Assembly: GCA_002320815.1 (NCBI GenBank) | Contig: DCLA01000102.1 | Location: forward strand, 8,610-72,609 | Source: Myxococcales bacterium UBA1660 | GTDB lineage: Bacteria > Myxococcota_A > Polyangia > Polyangiales > Houyiibacteriaceae | Reading direction: 5' to 3' | DNA length: 64,000 nucleotides | Shown: positions 39,642-47,691 of the stretch, in pieces | Position numbering within the stretch: the stretch's first letter is position 1 | Layout: each line of letters starts with the position of its first letter | Notes under the pieces: model-generated | Told to the model about the DNA's origin: nothing | The model's input: the letters and a program-made list of their open reading frames with translations, nothing else | The model's database searches: none | Program-made: the position numbers and the translations under genes

Positions 39642-41168
39642 ATGAGCAGCAGCCCCCGCCGTTCCAAGGAGAAGACCGAGACCGCCACCAACAACGCGGC
39701 GATGGGACGTCGTCTACGGGAGCTGCGATTACAGCGGGAGCTCCAGCAGAGCGAGGTGGCCCGCCGGTTGGGGATCTCGCCGGCCTACCTCTCGCTCATC
39801 GAGAGCGGGAAGCGCTCGGTGCAGCTCCCGCTGCTCTTCAACGCCCTCGAGCTCTACGAGGTCTCCATGGAGGCCTTCATGAAGAGCCTCGGCGAGACCC
39901 CGGTGGACGACCAGCTCGCGCAGCTCCTGGACGAGCCGCTCCTGCGCAGCCTGGACCTCAGCGAGGACGACCTGCAGGGCCTGGGAGCGGAGCCGAAGGT
40001 GGTCACCACCATCACCGCGCTCTTCAACCTCTACAAGAACACCCGCTCCCAGCTCGACCACGTGCTCCACTCCATCGCCGAGCGGGAACGCGACGAGAGC
40101 GAGGAGGGCGCGCTGCGCTTCGACTACTCGCCCTACGACGAGGTCACCGACTTCCTGGAGAGCCACGCCAACTACTTCGGCACCCTGGAGCGCCGCGCCG
40201 ACGCCTTCCGGCAAGCGGCGGACTTCGGAGACCGCGTGGGCTCCGAGAAGTTGATCGCCGCGCTCCGCGATCAGCTGGGGGTCGAGGTCGTCGGCGCCGA
40301 CGCCGGCGAGGGCTCGGTGATCCGGCGCTACGAAGGCAACACCCTCATCGTGGCCAAGGGCATCTACGAGCAGCGCCTGCGCTTCCAGCTCGCCCACGCC
40401 ATCGCGCTACGCCTCTTCGAGGAGGAGAAGCTCCACGAGCCGCTCATCGAGGGCCACGACGCGCAGCACCAGGAGACCCGCAAGCTCCTGAAGATCCACC
40501 TGGCGAACTACTTCGCCGGCGCGTTGCTCCTGCCCTATGGGCCCTTCTACGACGCGGTGATGCAGAGCCGCTACGACGTCGAGGGGCTCACCCACCGCTT
40601 CGAGTCGAGCTACGAGACCGTCGCCCACCGCATCTGCAACCTGGGCGACCCAGAGCGGCGTGGGGTGCCCATGCACTTCCTGCGGGTCGACGTCGCGGGC
40701 AACATCTCCAAGCGCTACGCCGGCGACGGGATCCGCTTCCCGCACCACGACGGAAGCTGCCCGAAGATGGCGGTCCACCTGGCGTTCATGACGCCCAACG
40801 TGATCAGCAAGCAGTACTCGACCTTCCCCGATGGCACGACGTACTTCTGTTTCGCCAAGGTCGTCAGCGAGGCCGAGGGCGGCAGCCTGGCCCGGGGCAC
40901 GGTCTACAGCATCGGCCTCGGCTGCCACGCCGAGGACGCCAGCAAGCTGGCCTACGCCGACGACGTGCCCTTCGTCGATCCCTCGCGGATGAGCGTGCCG
41001 GTAGGCACGACCTGTCGCTTCTGCGAGCGCACCGACTGCAACATGCGGAGCGCCCCCAGCTACAAGTACGCCTTCCGCGTCGAAGAGGACGTGAAGAAGG
41101 ACAACTTCTTCTCGCCGCTGGTCCACGACGACCGCCTCCGCGGCAAGCGCAAGAAGAAGCGTCGCTGA
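39642..41168 (+). CDS. ScfR-type short-chain acyl-CoA regulator (XRE HTH + IrrE-like + DUF2083)
   Basis: Residues about 22-78 are an XRE helix-turn-helix (Gly-Arg-Arg-Leu-Arg-Glu-Leu-Arg ... Ala-Tyr-Leu-Ser-Leu-Ile-Glu-Ser-Gly-Lys-Arg). The middle (about 185-330) is an ImmA/IrrE-like region: Phe-Gln-Leu-Ala-His-Ala-Ile-Ala aligns with the usual His-Glu-x-x-His zone, but the Glu is absent, so a ligand-binding rather than protease role is likely. The C-terminus has the ScfR cluster Cys-Arg-Phe-Cys-Glu-Arg-Thr-Asp-Cys. Family members (RamB, PccR) sense short-chain acyl-CoA and control acetate/propionate genes. Its divergent place beside ecm makes the ethylmalonyl-CoA operon the probable target. 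Confidence 0.9.
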   Translation: MSSSPRRSKEKTETATNNAAMGRRLRELRLQRELQQSEVARRLGISPAYLSLIESGKRSVQLPLLFNALELYEVSMEAFMKSLGETPVDDQLAQLLDEPLLRSLDLSEDDLQGLGAEPKVVTTITALFNLYKNTRSQLDHVLHSIAERERDESEEGALRFDYSPYDEVTDFLESHANYFGTLERRADAFRQAADFGDRVGSEKLIAALRDQLGVEVVGADAGEGSVIRRYEGNTLIVAKGIYEQRLRFQLAHAIALRLFEEEKLHEPLIEGHDAQHQETRKLLKIHLANYFAGALLLPYGPFYDAVMQSRYDVEGLTHRFESSYETVAHRICNLGDPERRGVPMHFLRVDVAGNISKRYAGDGIRFPHHDGSCPKMAVHLAFMTPNVISKQYSTFPDGTTYFCFAKVVSEAEGGSLARGTVYSIGLGCHAEDASKLAYADDVPFVDPSRMSVPVGTTCRFCERTDCNMRSAPSYKYAFRVEEDVKKDNFFSPLVHDDRLRGKRKKKRR

Positions 41169-41182
41169 CGCCGGGGAGGCGC

Positions 41183-41215
41183 CGGGCGCACGCTGGGCTT
41201 GCACCCTGGCGCCCG
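41183..41215 (+). terminator. Hairpin after the ScfR-type gene
   Basis: CGGGCGC (41183-41189) pairs with GCGCCCG (41209-41215) around a 19-base loop, 15 bp after the stop. There is no U-tract, so it may be a weak terminator or stability element. Confidence 0.4.
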
Positions 41216-41234
41216 CTCGGGCGATGGTCGCAGC

Positions 41235-41741
41235 GTGGACGAGGAGCGATTCTGGCAGCTCATCGACGCGGCCCGCGAGGTCTCGGCGATGGCATCCGGG
41301 CAAGCCGCCTGGCTCGAGAAGCAGCTCCGGCACGAGGGGCCGGAGGGGACCCAGCCGGGGGCGTTGATCCGCGACTTCGACCAGTGCTTCTGGGTCCAGA
41401 TGCAGAAGGCCTTTCGCTGGGACCTCTGGGGCGTCGCCAGCCTGGTGCACGGGGAAGGGACCCAGGAGGTCTTCCTCGCCTTCCGGGCCTGGTTGATCTC
41501 CCTGGGCCGCGAGCGCTTCGAAGCCGCCCTGGCCGACCCCGACTCGTTGGCGTCGGAGGTCTGGCCGGCCGCCACCGGGCTGCCCCTCTGCTACGTCGGC
41601 CGCAACGCCTGGGCCGGGCTCTTCGAGGGTCAGCTCCCCACCCCGACCCTCGACCTCTTCGTCGAGCCGCGGGGAGAACCGATCAAAGAGTCCGACCTCG
41701 CGGTTCGCTTTCCGAAGGTCGCCGCCGCCATGAGCCGCTGA
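41235..41741 (+). CDS. DUF4240 protein
   Basis: From GTG 41235 the protein starts Asp-Glu-Glu-Arg-Phe-Trp-Gln-Leu-Ile-Asp-Ala-Ala-Arg, the hallmark opening of DUF4240. Gly-Val-Ala-Ser-Leu-Val-His-Gly and Phe-Arg-Ala-Trp-Leu-Ile-Ser-Leu-Gly-Arg-Glu follow, as usual for the family. At 168 residues it is normal size. It has no signal peptide. The biochemical function of DUF4240 is unknown. Eight bp separate it from the DUF2378 gene, so they may share a transcript. Confidence 0.85.
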   Translation: MDEERFWQLIDAAREVSAMASGQAAWLEKQLRHEGPEGTQPGALIRDFDQCFWVQMQKAFRWDLWGVASLVHGEGTQEVFLAFRAWLISLGRERFEAALADPDSLASEVWPAATGLPLCYVGRNAWAGLFEGQLPTPTLDLFVEPRGEPIKESDLAVRFPKVAAAMSR

Positions 41742-41749
41742 GGTCGGCG

Positions 41750-42313
41750 GTGGGGGAGCCGAAGGACTGCGAGGCGAAGGGAGCCAACTTCCTGGCGCTC
41801 CGCTCCGCCATGCGGCTGCTGCGCGGTTCCCAGGGAGTCCAGGCGATGTTGGACGCCCTCGAGGGTCCGGTGGCTCCGCTCCTGCGCGAGGAGCGACTCT
41901 ACGAGAACCAGTGGTACCCCATCGCCTTCTATCGGGAGATCCACCGAGCGGCCGAGGTCGCCGCGGGGGAGCCCATCGCTCGGCGCTTGGGTCACCACGC
42001 GACCAAAGAGCTCTTCTCCAAGGCGTACGCCATCTTCGCGCGGATCGTGGGTCCCTCCACCTCGTGGCGGCATTCGTCCCAGGCCTTTCAGACCTTCTAC
42101 CGACCGGCCGAGGTCGAGGTGCTCTCCACGATGGACGCCTCGGTTCGAGCGCGCGTGAGCGGTTGCCCGGGGTTCGACGAACGCGTCTGGGACGACGTCA
42201 TCGGCTCGGTCGAGGCCATCATCGAGATCAGTGGGGGAAAGAGTCCGGTGACGGATGTTCGCCAGACGGCCGAGGATCTCTCGATGATGGAGATCGAGGT
42301 CCGCTGGCGATGA
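41750..42313 (+). CDS. DUF2378 protein (myxobacterial family)
   Basis: The 187-residue protein has the family's pattern: Lys-Gly-Ala-Asn-Phe-Leu-Ala-Leu-Arg near the N-terminus, Trp-Tyr-Pro-Ile-Ala-Phe-Tyr-Arg-Glu, and a long C-terminal part with Val-Arg-Ala-Arg-Val-Ser-Gly-Cys-Pro-Gly-Phe-Asp-Glu-Arg-Val-Trp. DUF2378 is a multi-copy family found almost only in Myxococcota and is useful as a taxon marker. The function is unknown. The GTG start at 41750 is the only one before the conserved region. Confidence 0.82.
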   Translation: MGEPKDCEAKGANFLALRSAMRLLRGSQGVQAMLDALEGPVAPLLREERLYENQWYPIAFYREIHRAAEVAAGEPIARRLGHHATKELFSKAYAIFARIVGPSTSWRHSSQAFQTFYRPAEVEVLSTMDASVRARVSGCPGFDERVWDDVIGSVEAIIEISGGKSPVTDVRQTAEDLSMMEIEVRWR

Positions 42314-42365
42314 GTCATTGGAGCGCGCGCTTTTCTTCGAGTGAGTCCTGCGCTATCGGGGGCGG

Positions 42366-43787
42366 ATGGCTCGGTATGACGTGCAGCTCGTCTCCGTGCC
42401 GGTGGGGGCTTCGGGGGCGCGCTACGCGCACCTCCTGCGGCTGACGCCGGCCCACGCCGGTGCGCTCCTCGCGCGCCTCCCCGCGACGGTGCGGCATGGA
42501 GTCGAGGAGGGCGAAGCCGAGGAGCTCTTCCATGAGCTGCGCGCCTTGGGCGCCGAGGTGCGTCTCGGGCCCCCCACCGCGCCGCCGGCGGCGTCGTCCA
42601 GCGCGCCGATGGCGCGGGTGTCGGTGCCCCCCATGGCGCCGGTCCCGCAGCTCGCCGCGCCGACCTGGGGATCGGCGCCCTCCGCTCCCCCGTCCCATCC
42701 CGCGAGCTCGGCGCCACCGACCTCCTGGGGCGGACCCCCCGTGGAACCCATCGAGCTCCCCGGGCTGGATCTCCCCGGCCTCGACGTGGAGACCGACCTC
42801 GTGCCGGGCAGCTCGTGGTTGCCCCCGGCGAGCGGCCCCACGTCCGGCGCACCCGCCTCCTCGGTCCCGCCGAGCGGCGCGGGGAATCTCTCTCCGCGCT
42901 CGGACTTCCCGACATCCGCGCCCGCCGTCGGGTCCCGGCCTCCGCTGGTCCGGCCCCGACCTGCCTCCGGCTTCCCGTCGAGCCCGCCGGTCCAGTCTGG
43001 GGGCCCCGGTAGCTTCCGGCCGCGGACCGAGCCGGACCTCGCGGGGGTCGCGAAGGGCTCTTTCATCGTGTCGGCCGCCAAGGCGCTGGTGTACCCGTTC
43101 TCGCCGCTGGTCCTGGTGGCCACGATCCTGACCGGGATCGCGTCGACGGCGATCCCCATGATTCTGGGAATGGCCTGCATGCGCTTCACGGGGGCGCTGG
43201 TCGGCATGGGGATCGAAGCGACCTTCTTCTTCGCGATCGTGAACCATGCGTCGCTGGGCGAGGAGGGGCCGCCGCGGCCCTCGGAGATCTCCGACCCCTC
43301 TGCGCTCATCGAGGCCGGGATCCGCTTCTCCCTGGCCATCGCCGTGCCGGCGATCCTCCTCTTCGTGGTCCTGCCGGGCGCGGTCGCCGGCGTGGGCCTG
43401 ATGGAGATGTTGGACCTCCAACCCCTGCAGTCCGTCCCGGCCTGGGCCGGAGCCCTCGGCCTCGTTTGGCTCCTCTACCTCCCCGCGTCGCTCCTCCTCG
43501 CCGCCGGCGGCACCGGCTGCCTCGGCGGGCTGAACTTCGTGGGCGGGGTCCAGCTCATCGCCCGCGCGCCGGCCAGCTACGGGCTGCTGCTGCTCTGCCT
43601 CGTGGTCCCGGTGGCGGGCATGGCGCTGCTGAGCGCGGTCATGGTCCCCTTCATGGTGGCCGGCGGGATCACGGGCTTCGTCGCGGAGGGCGTGTTGAAC
43701 GTCCTCCTGCTCTTCCCGGCGGTGGCCGCGGCCCGGATGCTCGGGCTCTTCCTCTACCACAACGCCGAAGAGCTCGGCCTCGGCTGA
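42366..43787 (+). CDS. Membrane protein with ribosomal-L7/L12-like N-terminal domain
   Basis: Residues about 1-68 resemble the C-terminal domain of ribosomal protein L7/L12: a first strand, Leu-Leu-Ala-Arg-Leu-Pro-Ala-Thr-Val-Arg-His-Gly-Val, then Glu-Ala-Glu-Glu-Leu-Phe-His-Glu-Leu-Arg-Ala-Leu-Gly-Ala-Glu-Val. A Pro/Ser/Ala-rich linker spans 70-225. The C-terminal half has about six membrane helices with a central acidic loop, like DUF4013-type membrane proteins. No catalytic motif is seen. Together the parts suggest a cytoplasmic binding domain tethered to the membrane; the partner is unknown. A convergent hairpin separates it from yajQ. Confidence 0.7.
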   Translation: MARYDVQLVSVPVGASGARYAHLLRLTPAHAGALLARLPATVRHGVEEGEAEELFHELRALGAEVRLGPPTAPPAASSSAPMARVSVPPMAPVPQLAAPTWGSAPSAPPSHPASSAPPTSWGGPPVEPIELPGLDLPGLDVETDLVPGSSWLPPASGPTSGAPASSVPPSGAGNLSPRSDFPTSAPAVGSRPPLVRPRPASGFPSSPPVQSGGPGSFRPRTEPDLAGVAKGSFIVSAAKALVYPFSPLVLVATILTGIASTAIPMILGMACMRFTGALVGMGIEATFFFAIVNHASLGEEGPPRPSEISDPSALIEAGIRFSLAIAVPAILLFVVLPGAVAGVGLMEMLDLQPLQSVPAWAGALGLVWLLYLPASLLLAAGGTGCLGGLNFVGGVQLIARAPASYGLLLLCLVVPVAGMALLSAVMVPFMVAGGITGFVAEGVLNVLLLFPAVAAARMLGLFLYHNAEELGLG

Positions 43788-43794
43788 CCGGGCG

Positions 43795-43828
43795 CCGAGC
43801 GGTCGGTCGGCAACCGGTCGGCGCTCGG
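43795..43828. terminator. Hairpin between two convergent genes
   Basis: CCGAGCG (43795-43801) pairs with CGCTCGG (43822-43828), with further GGTCGG/CCGGTC complementarity in the loop. It sits between the membrane protein stop and the yajQ stop and could serve both directions. Confidence 0.5.
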
Positions 43829-44314
43829 TCAGTCGCGGAAGTTCTTGAAGCTCAGGGGCAGATCGAGGTCCTCGGCCTTGAGGAGCGCGATGGCCTCCTG
43901 GAGGTCGTCGCGCTTCTTGCCGGTGACCCGCACCACGTCGCCCTGGATGGACCCCTGGACCTTGAGCTTGGAGTCCTTGATCAGCTTCACGATGGCCTTC
44001 GCCTTGTCTTGGGCGATGCCCTCCTGGAGCTTGACCAGCTGACGCCACATCTTCCCGCCGGCGGGCTGCGCCTTCTGGGGGTCCAGGGTCTTCAGCGAGA
44101 CCTTCCGCTTCACCATCTTGGTCTCGAGGACGTCCCGGGCGGCGTCGAGGCGTCCCTCGCTGTTCGAGCGGATGACGAGGCCTTCGTCGGTCTTCTCGAT
44201 GGAGCTCTCGGTGCCCTTGAAGTCGAAGCGCTGACCGAGCTCGCGGTTGGCCTGGTTCAAGGCGTTGTCGAGCTCGTGATGGTCCAGCTCGCTGACCACG
44301 TCGAATGACGGCAT
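43829..44314 (-). CDS. yajQ: YajQ-family nucleotide-binding protein
   Basis: The 161-residue protein matches YajQ end to end: Pro-Ser-Phe-Asp-Val-Val-Ser-Glu at the start, Arg-Phe-Asp-Phe-Lys-Gly-Thr, Gly-Gly-Lys-Met-Trp-Arg-Gln in the middle, and Lys-Lys-Arg-Asp-Asp-Leu-Gln and Leu-Ser-Phe-Lys-Asn-Phe-Arg-Asp at the end. Some members bind cyclic di-GMP and act with transcription factors; others bind tRNA. It is probably monocistronic, with a divergent small membrane protein gene upstream. Confidence 0.95.
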   Translation of the reverse strand: MPSFDVVSELDHHELDNALNQANRELGQRFDFKGTESSIEKTDEGLVIRSNSEGRLDAARDVLETKMVKRKVSLKTLDPQKAQPAGGKMWRQLVKLQEGIAQDKAKAIVKLIKDSKLKVQGSIQGDVVRVTGKKRDDLQEAIALLKAEDLDLPLSFKNFRD

Positions 44315-44372
44315 GGGCGGCCTATATCACGAGAAGGGAATTCTCGCCGCGGCCCTTCGTACACGGAATCCG

Positions 44373-44774
44373 ATGGGCCACCTCGCCATGATTCGCGTCC
44401 TCGACACCCTCTTCGGCCTGGGGATGGGCGCGCTGGCGTTTCACCACTGGAGCCTCCCGTCGCTGCACGGCGTCGCCGAGGCCTCGCCCTGGCTGGCGGT
44501 GATGGGGTCGATGGTCCTGCTGATCCTCGGCGGGCTGGGGGTCGCTTGCCTGGTGGCGGCGGCCTGGCTCGGGCGGGGTCGCGGCCGAGTCCTGCAGACC
44601 GCGCTCGCCTGCGCGCTGCTCCTCACCTTCCCCATCGGGACGATCTTCGCCGTCTACGCGCTCTGGGTCTGCTGGGCGAACCCGCTGGTCCGCGCCCACT
44701 TGGCGCCGCGAGACTCCGCGGCACCCCGGCCCCGCCGCTTCGCGTTCGCCAAGCCCGTCGCGGCCCTCGCCTGA
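44373..44774 (+). CDS. Small membrane protein, unknown
   Basis: The 133 residues carry three clear hydrophobic segments (about 8-25, 38-65, 78-100) and a basic Pro/Arg/Ala tail. No family recognised. ATG 44373 is used; ATG 44388 would shorten it by five residues. It is divergent from yajQ and is followed, 61 bp later, by the M23 peptidase gene on the same strand. Confidence 0.6.
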   Translation: MGHLAMIRVLDTLFGLGMGALAFHHWSLPSLHGVAEASPWLAVMGSMVLLILGGLGVACLVAAAWLGRGRGRVLQTALACALLLTFPIGTIFAVYALWVCWANPLVRAHLAPRDSAAPRPRRFAFAKPVAALA

Positions 44775-44835
44775 GGGGGCCACCGCTCCAGCGCCCTTGG
44801 CGGGCTGGCCTGGGATCCCGTAGGATCGCGAGCCG

Positions 44836-45741
44836 ATGCGTCCCCCCGCTCGGATCGCCCTCGTCGCCAGCGCGGCGGCGTTGTTGGCCGTCGCCATCCC
44901 CGGCTCCCGGCCGGCCGGCGCCCAGGGACCCATCTCCGAAGAACGGCGCGCCCCGGTCCCGCCGGAGTCGGACCCCGCCAGGCCCTCCCGGCCCGCGCTC
45001 GCGGATCTCGCCCCCCTCGCCATCGAGGAGCGGGTACCCCGCCAGTGGCTCCACAACGAGCCCGACCGCTACCCCCTGCGGCCGGCCCGCTGGCGGCGGC
45101 GGGTCCCCCGGGAGTGCCGGACCCAGGGCGGCTACCGGGACCACTGCTCCGGCGAGCTCCGGATGCCCACCCCCAGCGGTCCGGCGGCGGCGTTGGCGGA
45201 GCACCTGGATCTCGGCGGCCGGATGGCCGCGCGCTGGCTGATGCACAAGCGCCCCTTCGACGAGTGGCTCGCGGCGGTCGAACACCTCGATCCCGGGCCG
45301 CGCCTCACCTTCCCGGTCCCCGGGGGCCGTCGCGGTCGCGGCTTCGGGCGGAACCGGCGCGGCTCCATCGCCCACCGCCGGCACAACGGCGTGGACATCG
45401 GCGCACCGGAGGGCCACCCCATCGTGGCGGCCCGCGAGGGGCTGGTGGCCTACGCCGGCAACGAGCTGACCGGCTACGGCAACGTGGTCATCCTGCTCCA
45501 CCACGAGGGCTACTCGACGATGTACGCCCACTGCGTCGACCTGGAGGTCTTCGCCGGGCAGTACGTCGGGCGGGGGCAGACGATCGCCCACGTGGGCAGC
45601 ACCGGCTTCGCCTGGGCGCCGCACCTGCACTTCGAGTGGCGGCAGCGGGGCTGGGTCCGGGACCCCGCCCGCCACTTCCTGCCGGACCCCCATCCCCTCC
45701 TGCCCCCGCTGCAGAGCCGCGGCGAGGACCCGACCCGGTGA
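44836..45741 (+). CDS. M23-family (LytM-type) metallopeptidase
   Basis: A Sec signal (about residues 1-29, ending Ala-Gly-Ala-Gln) precedes a Pro/Arg-rich region and a LytM domain at about 185-285. The zinc ligands are His-x-x-x-Asp in His-Asn-Gly-Val-Asp-Ile-Gly-Ala and His-x-His in Pro-His-Leu-His-Phe-Glu-Trp; Met-Tyr-Ala-His-Cys lies between. These enzymes cut peptidoglycan cross-links in the periplasm, and all ligands are present, so it should be active. The next gene overlaps its stop (GTGA). Confidence 0.9.
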   Translation: MRPPARIALVASAAALLAVAIPGSRPAGAQGPISEERRAPVPPESDPARPSRPALADLAPLAIEERVPRQWLHNEPDRYPLRPARWRRRVPRECRTQGGYRDHCSGELRMPTPSGPAAALAEHLDLGGRMAARWLMHKRPFDEWLAAVEHLDPGPRLTFPVPGGRRGRGFGRNRRGSIAHRRHNGVDIGAPEGHPIVAAREGLVAYAGNELTGYGNVVILLHHEGYSTMYAHCVDLEVFAGQYVGRGQTIAHVGSTGFAWAPHLHFEWRQRGWVRDPARHFLPDPHPLLPPLQSRGEDPTR

Positions 45742-46289
45742 ACCTCGCCGAGGTCTGGCGCATGAGCCCGGACGAGCACGCGGACCTGCTCGCCGGCGGC
45801 CACCCCATCGACCCCCGGGCTCTGGAGGACCAGGAGTTCCGGGGTGTCAGCCTCGGACTCCCGGGGCTGGTGGAGAAGCTCACCTGGAAGAAATTCCGCA
45901 AAGCCTTCCACCGGGATCCCGGCACCGGCCGCCTCCGCGGTTGGAACGTGCGCCTCGTGCAGGATGGCCTCGAGCGCCAGGACACGCCCCAAGAGGACCG
46001 GGGCGCGCCGAGAGCCTTCGGCCACTTCGAGGTCCGGGATCTCGGCGGCTACCGCTGGCCCGCGGGTCGCAGCGCGCCGAGCGAGGGGCTGATGCTCGAC
46101 TACGGGCGCGGGGGCAACGGTTGGGACCCCATCCGCTTCCTCCGCGATCCGCTCGTCGCGCTCGACGCGGGCGACCCCTCGGTCCTCTTCGGCTGGTCCT
46201 ACCTCGAGCTGGCGGGGCGACCGGTGGCGACCCCGAGCTATTTCACCCTCGAGCGGGTCGGGCCACTCTCGCACATCGCGCGGCCCTGA
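45738..46289 (+). CDS. Hypothetical protein coupled to the M23 peptidase
   Basis: The 183-residue protein, starting GTG in a GTGA overlap with the peptidase stop, has no signal peptide or membrane helix. Its middle is rich in aromatic and charged residues (Lys-Lys-Phe-Arg-Lys-Ala-Phe-His-Arg-Asp, Gly-His-Phe-Glu-Val-Arg-Asp-Leu-Gly-Gly-Tyr) and it ends Ser-Tyr-Phe-Thr-Leu-Glu-Arg. The opening Leu-Ala-Gly-Gly-His-Pro-Ile-Asp suggests a compact enzyme-like or lipocalin-like fold, but I do not recognise a family. Translational coupling implies some link with the peptidase. Confidence 0.7.
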   Translation: MNLAEVWRMSPDEHADLLAGGHPIDPRALEDQEFRGVSLGLPGLVEKLTWKKFRKAFHRDPGTGRLRGWNVRLVQDGLERQDTPQEDRGAPRAFGHFEVRDLGGYRWPAGRSAPSEGLMLDYGRGGNGWDPIRFLRDPLVALDAGDPSVLFGWSYLELAGRPVATPSYFTLERVGPLSHIARP

Positions 46290-46359
46290 CGAGGGCTCGC
46301 CGGATGGCGACCTGGTGACGGTCGCGGCTGGGGGCTCGCGCGCGCTCCCGGGGACTGCT

Positions 46360-47631
46360 ATGTCGGGCGGAATGCTTCGTCGGAGCCTCGCCTTCCTCTT
46401 CCTCTGTCTGGCCCTCGGCTGCGGCGACGACGGTCGCCGGCCCCTGACCGACGGCTCGCCCTCCGACGCGGAGGTGCCGCCGGCCGACGCCACCGGCTTC
46501 GACGCCTTCCTGGACCCGGACGCCTCGTGCGCGACGGCGACCGCGGGCGCGACCCTGGACGCGGATCCGGTGGACATCATCTGGATGGTCGACAACTCCA
46601 CCAGCATGGAGCCCGCCATCCGCGAGGTGGAGGACGGGCTCAACGAGTTCGCGAGCCGCATCGCCGGCTCCGGCCTCGACTACCGCGTGATCATGCTCTC
46701 CCAGCAGGGCGAGAGCACCGGCTCCAGCCTGCGCGTCTGCATCCCGCCGCCCCTGGCCGGCGACAGCTCCTGCGGTGACGGCGAGCGCTTTTTCCACGTC
46801 GCGGTGGACATCCGCTCGACCCAGCAGGTGGAGCAGTTCCTGGGCACCCTGGCCCAGACCGAAGGCTACGCCGAGGGCGACTCCCGCGGGTCCCGGCCCT
46901 GGCGGGATCTCCTGCGCCCCAACGCGACCAAGACCATCGTCGTCGTCACCGACGACAACTCCCGGACCTGCGCCAACCCGCACTCCGAGGGTGTGAACTG
47001 CGACTCGGGTGACGCTCCGCTGACCGACCTCTCCCTCGAGAACTACCCCGGCGGCAACAACCCCTTCAGCGACCTGATCATCGGGCCGGGCATCCTCACC
47101 GCCGAATACGGCGACCTCTTCGAGGGCTACACCTTCAACGGGATCTACGGCTGGGGCTCCACCTCGAACCCCGAGGTGAGCTGCGAGTCGTCCATCGCCG
47201 GCTTCCCGGCCAAGCCCGGCCAGACCTACACCGCGCTCGTGGAGCGCACCGGCGGCGTCCGGGCCCAGATCTGCGACCAGTCCGACTCGGCCGCCTGGGA
47301 CTCGTTCTTCGACGCCGTCGCCGAGACCGTGGCGAGCACCGCGCGCATCGCCTGCACCCTCCCGCTCCCCGTGCCGCCCGGCGGCATGATGCTGAACCCG
47401 CGCCAGGTGAACGTCTTCCTCAGCGCCGGCGGCGCCAGCGACATCATCCCCAAGGTCAGCGGCGGCGCGGCGAGCTGCGGGCCCACCGGCGGCTGGTTCT
47501 ACGACGACGACGCCAACCCGACGACGGTGGAGCTCTGCCCGGCCACCTGCGACCTCGCGCAGCGCGCCCTCGAGGAGTCCGGCGACGCCAGCGTGGACGT
47601 CCAGTTCGGCTGCGACACCATCCTCATCTGA
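46360..47631 (+). CDS. VWA-domain lipoprotein
   Basis: A signal ending Leu-Ala-Leu-Gly-Cys gives a mature Cys-Gly-Asp-Asp-Gly. After an Asp/Pro/Ala linker, a von Willebrand A domain begins Ile-Ile-Trp-Met-Val-Asp-Asn-Ser-Thr-Ser-Met, a full Asp-x-Ser-x-Ser MIDAS. Val-Val-Val-Thr-Asp-Asp-Asn-Ser supplies the later acidic ligands. The C-terminal ~120 residues are beta-rich with several Cys pairs. ATG 46360 is chosen; ATG 46372 also gives a valid signal. This protein is a likely surface adhesin or binding factor in the style of the larger one at 16932. Confidence 0.88.
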   Translation: MSGGMLRRSLAFLFLCLALGCGDDGRRPLTDGSPSDAEVPPADATGFDAFLDPDASCATATAGATLDADPVDIIWMVDNSTSMEPAIREVEDGLNEFASRIAGSGLDYRVIMLSQQGESTGSSLRVCIPPPLAGDSSCGDGERFFHVAVDIRSTQQVEQFLGTLAQTEGYAEGDSRGSRPWRDLLRPNATKTIVVVTDDNSRTCANPHSEGVNCDSGDAPLTDLSLENYPGGNNPFSDLIIGPGILTAEYGDLFEGYTFNGIYGWGSTSNPEVSCESSIAGFPAKPGQTYTALVERTGGVRAQICDQSDSAAWDSFFDAVAETVASTARIACTLPLPVPPGGMMLNPRQVNVFLSAGGASDIIPKVSGGAASCGPTGGWFYDDDANPTTVELCPATCDLAQRALEESGDASVDVQFGCDTILI

Positions 47632-47653
47632 GCGACTCGTCGCTCGCCGGGCA

Positions 47654-47684
47654 GACCCTCCCTGGACACCGTCCCCGGGGGGTC
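47654..47684. terminator. Hairpin between convergent genes
   Basis: GACCCTCC (47654-47661) pairs imperfectly with GGGGGGTC (47677-47684). It lies between the VWA lipoprotein stop and the end of the minus-strand gene and may stop both. Confidence 0.4.
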
Positions 47685-47691
47685 TCGCCGT

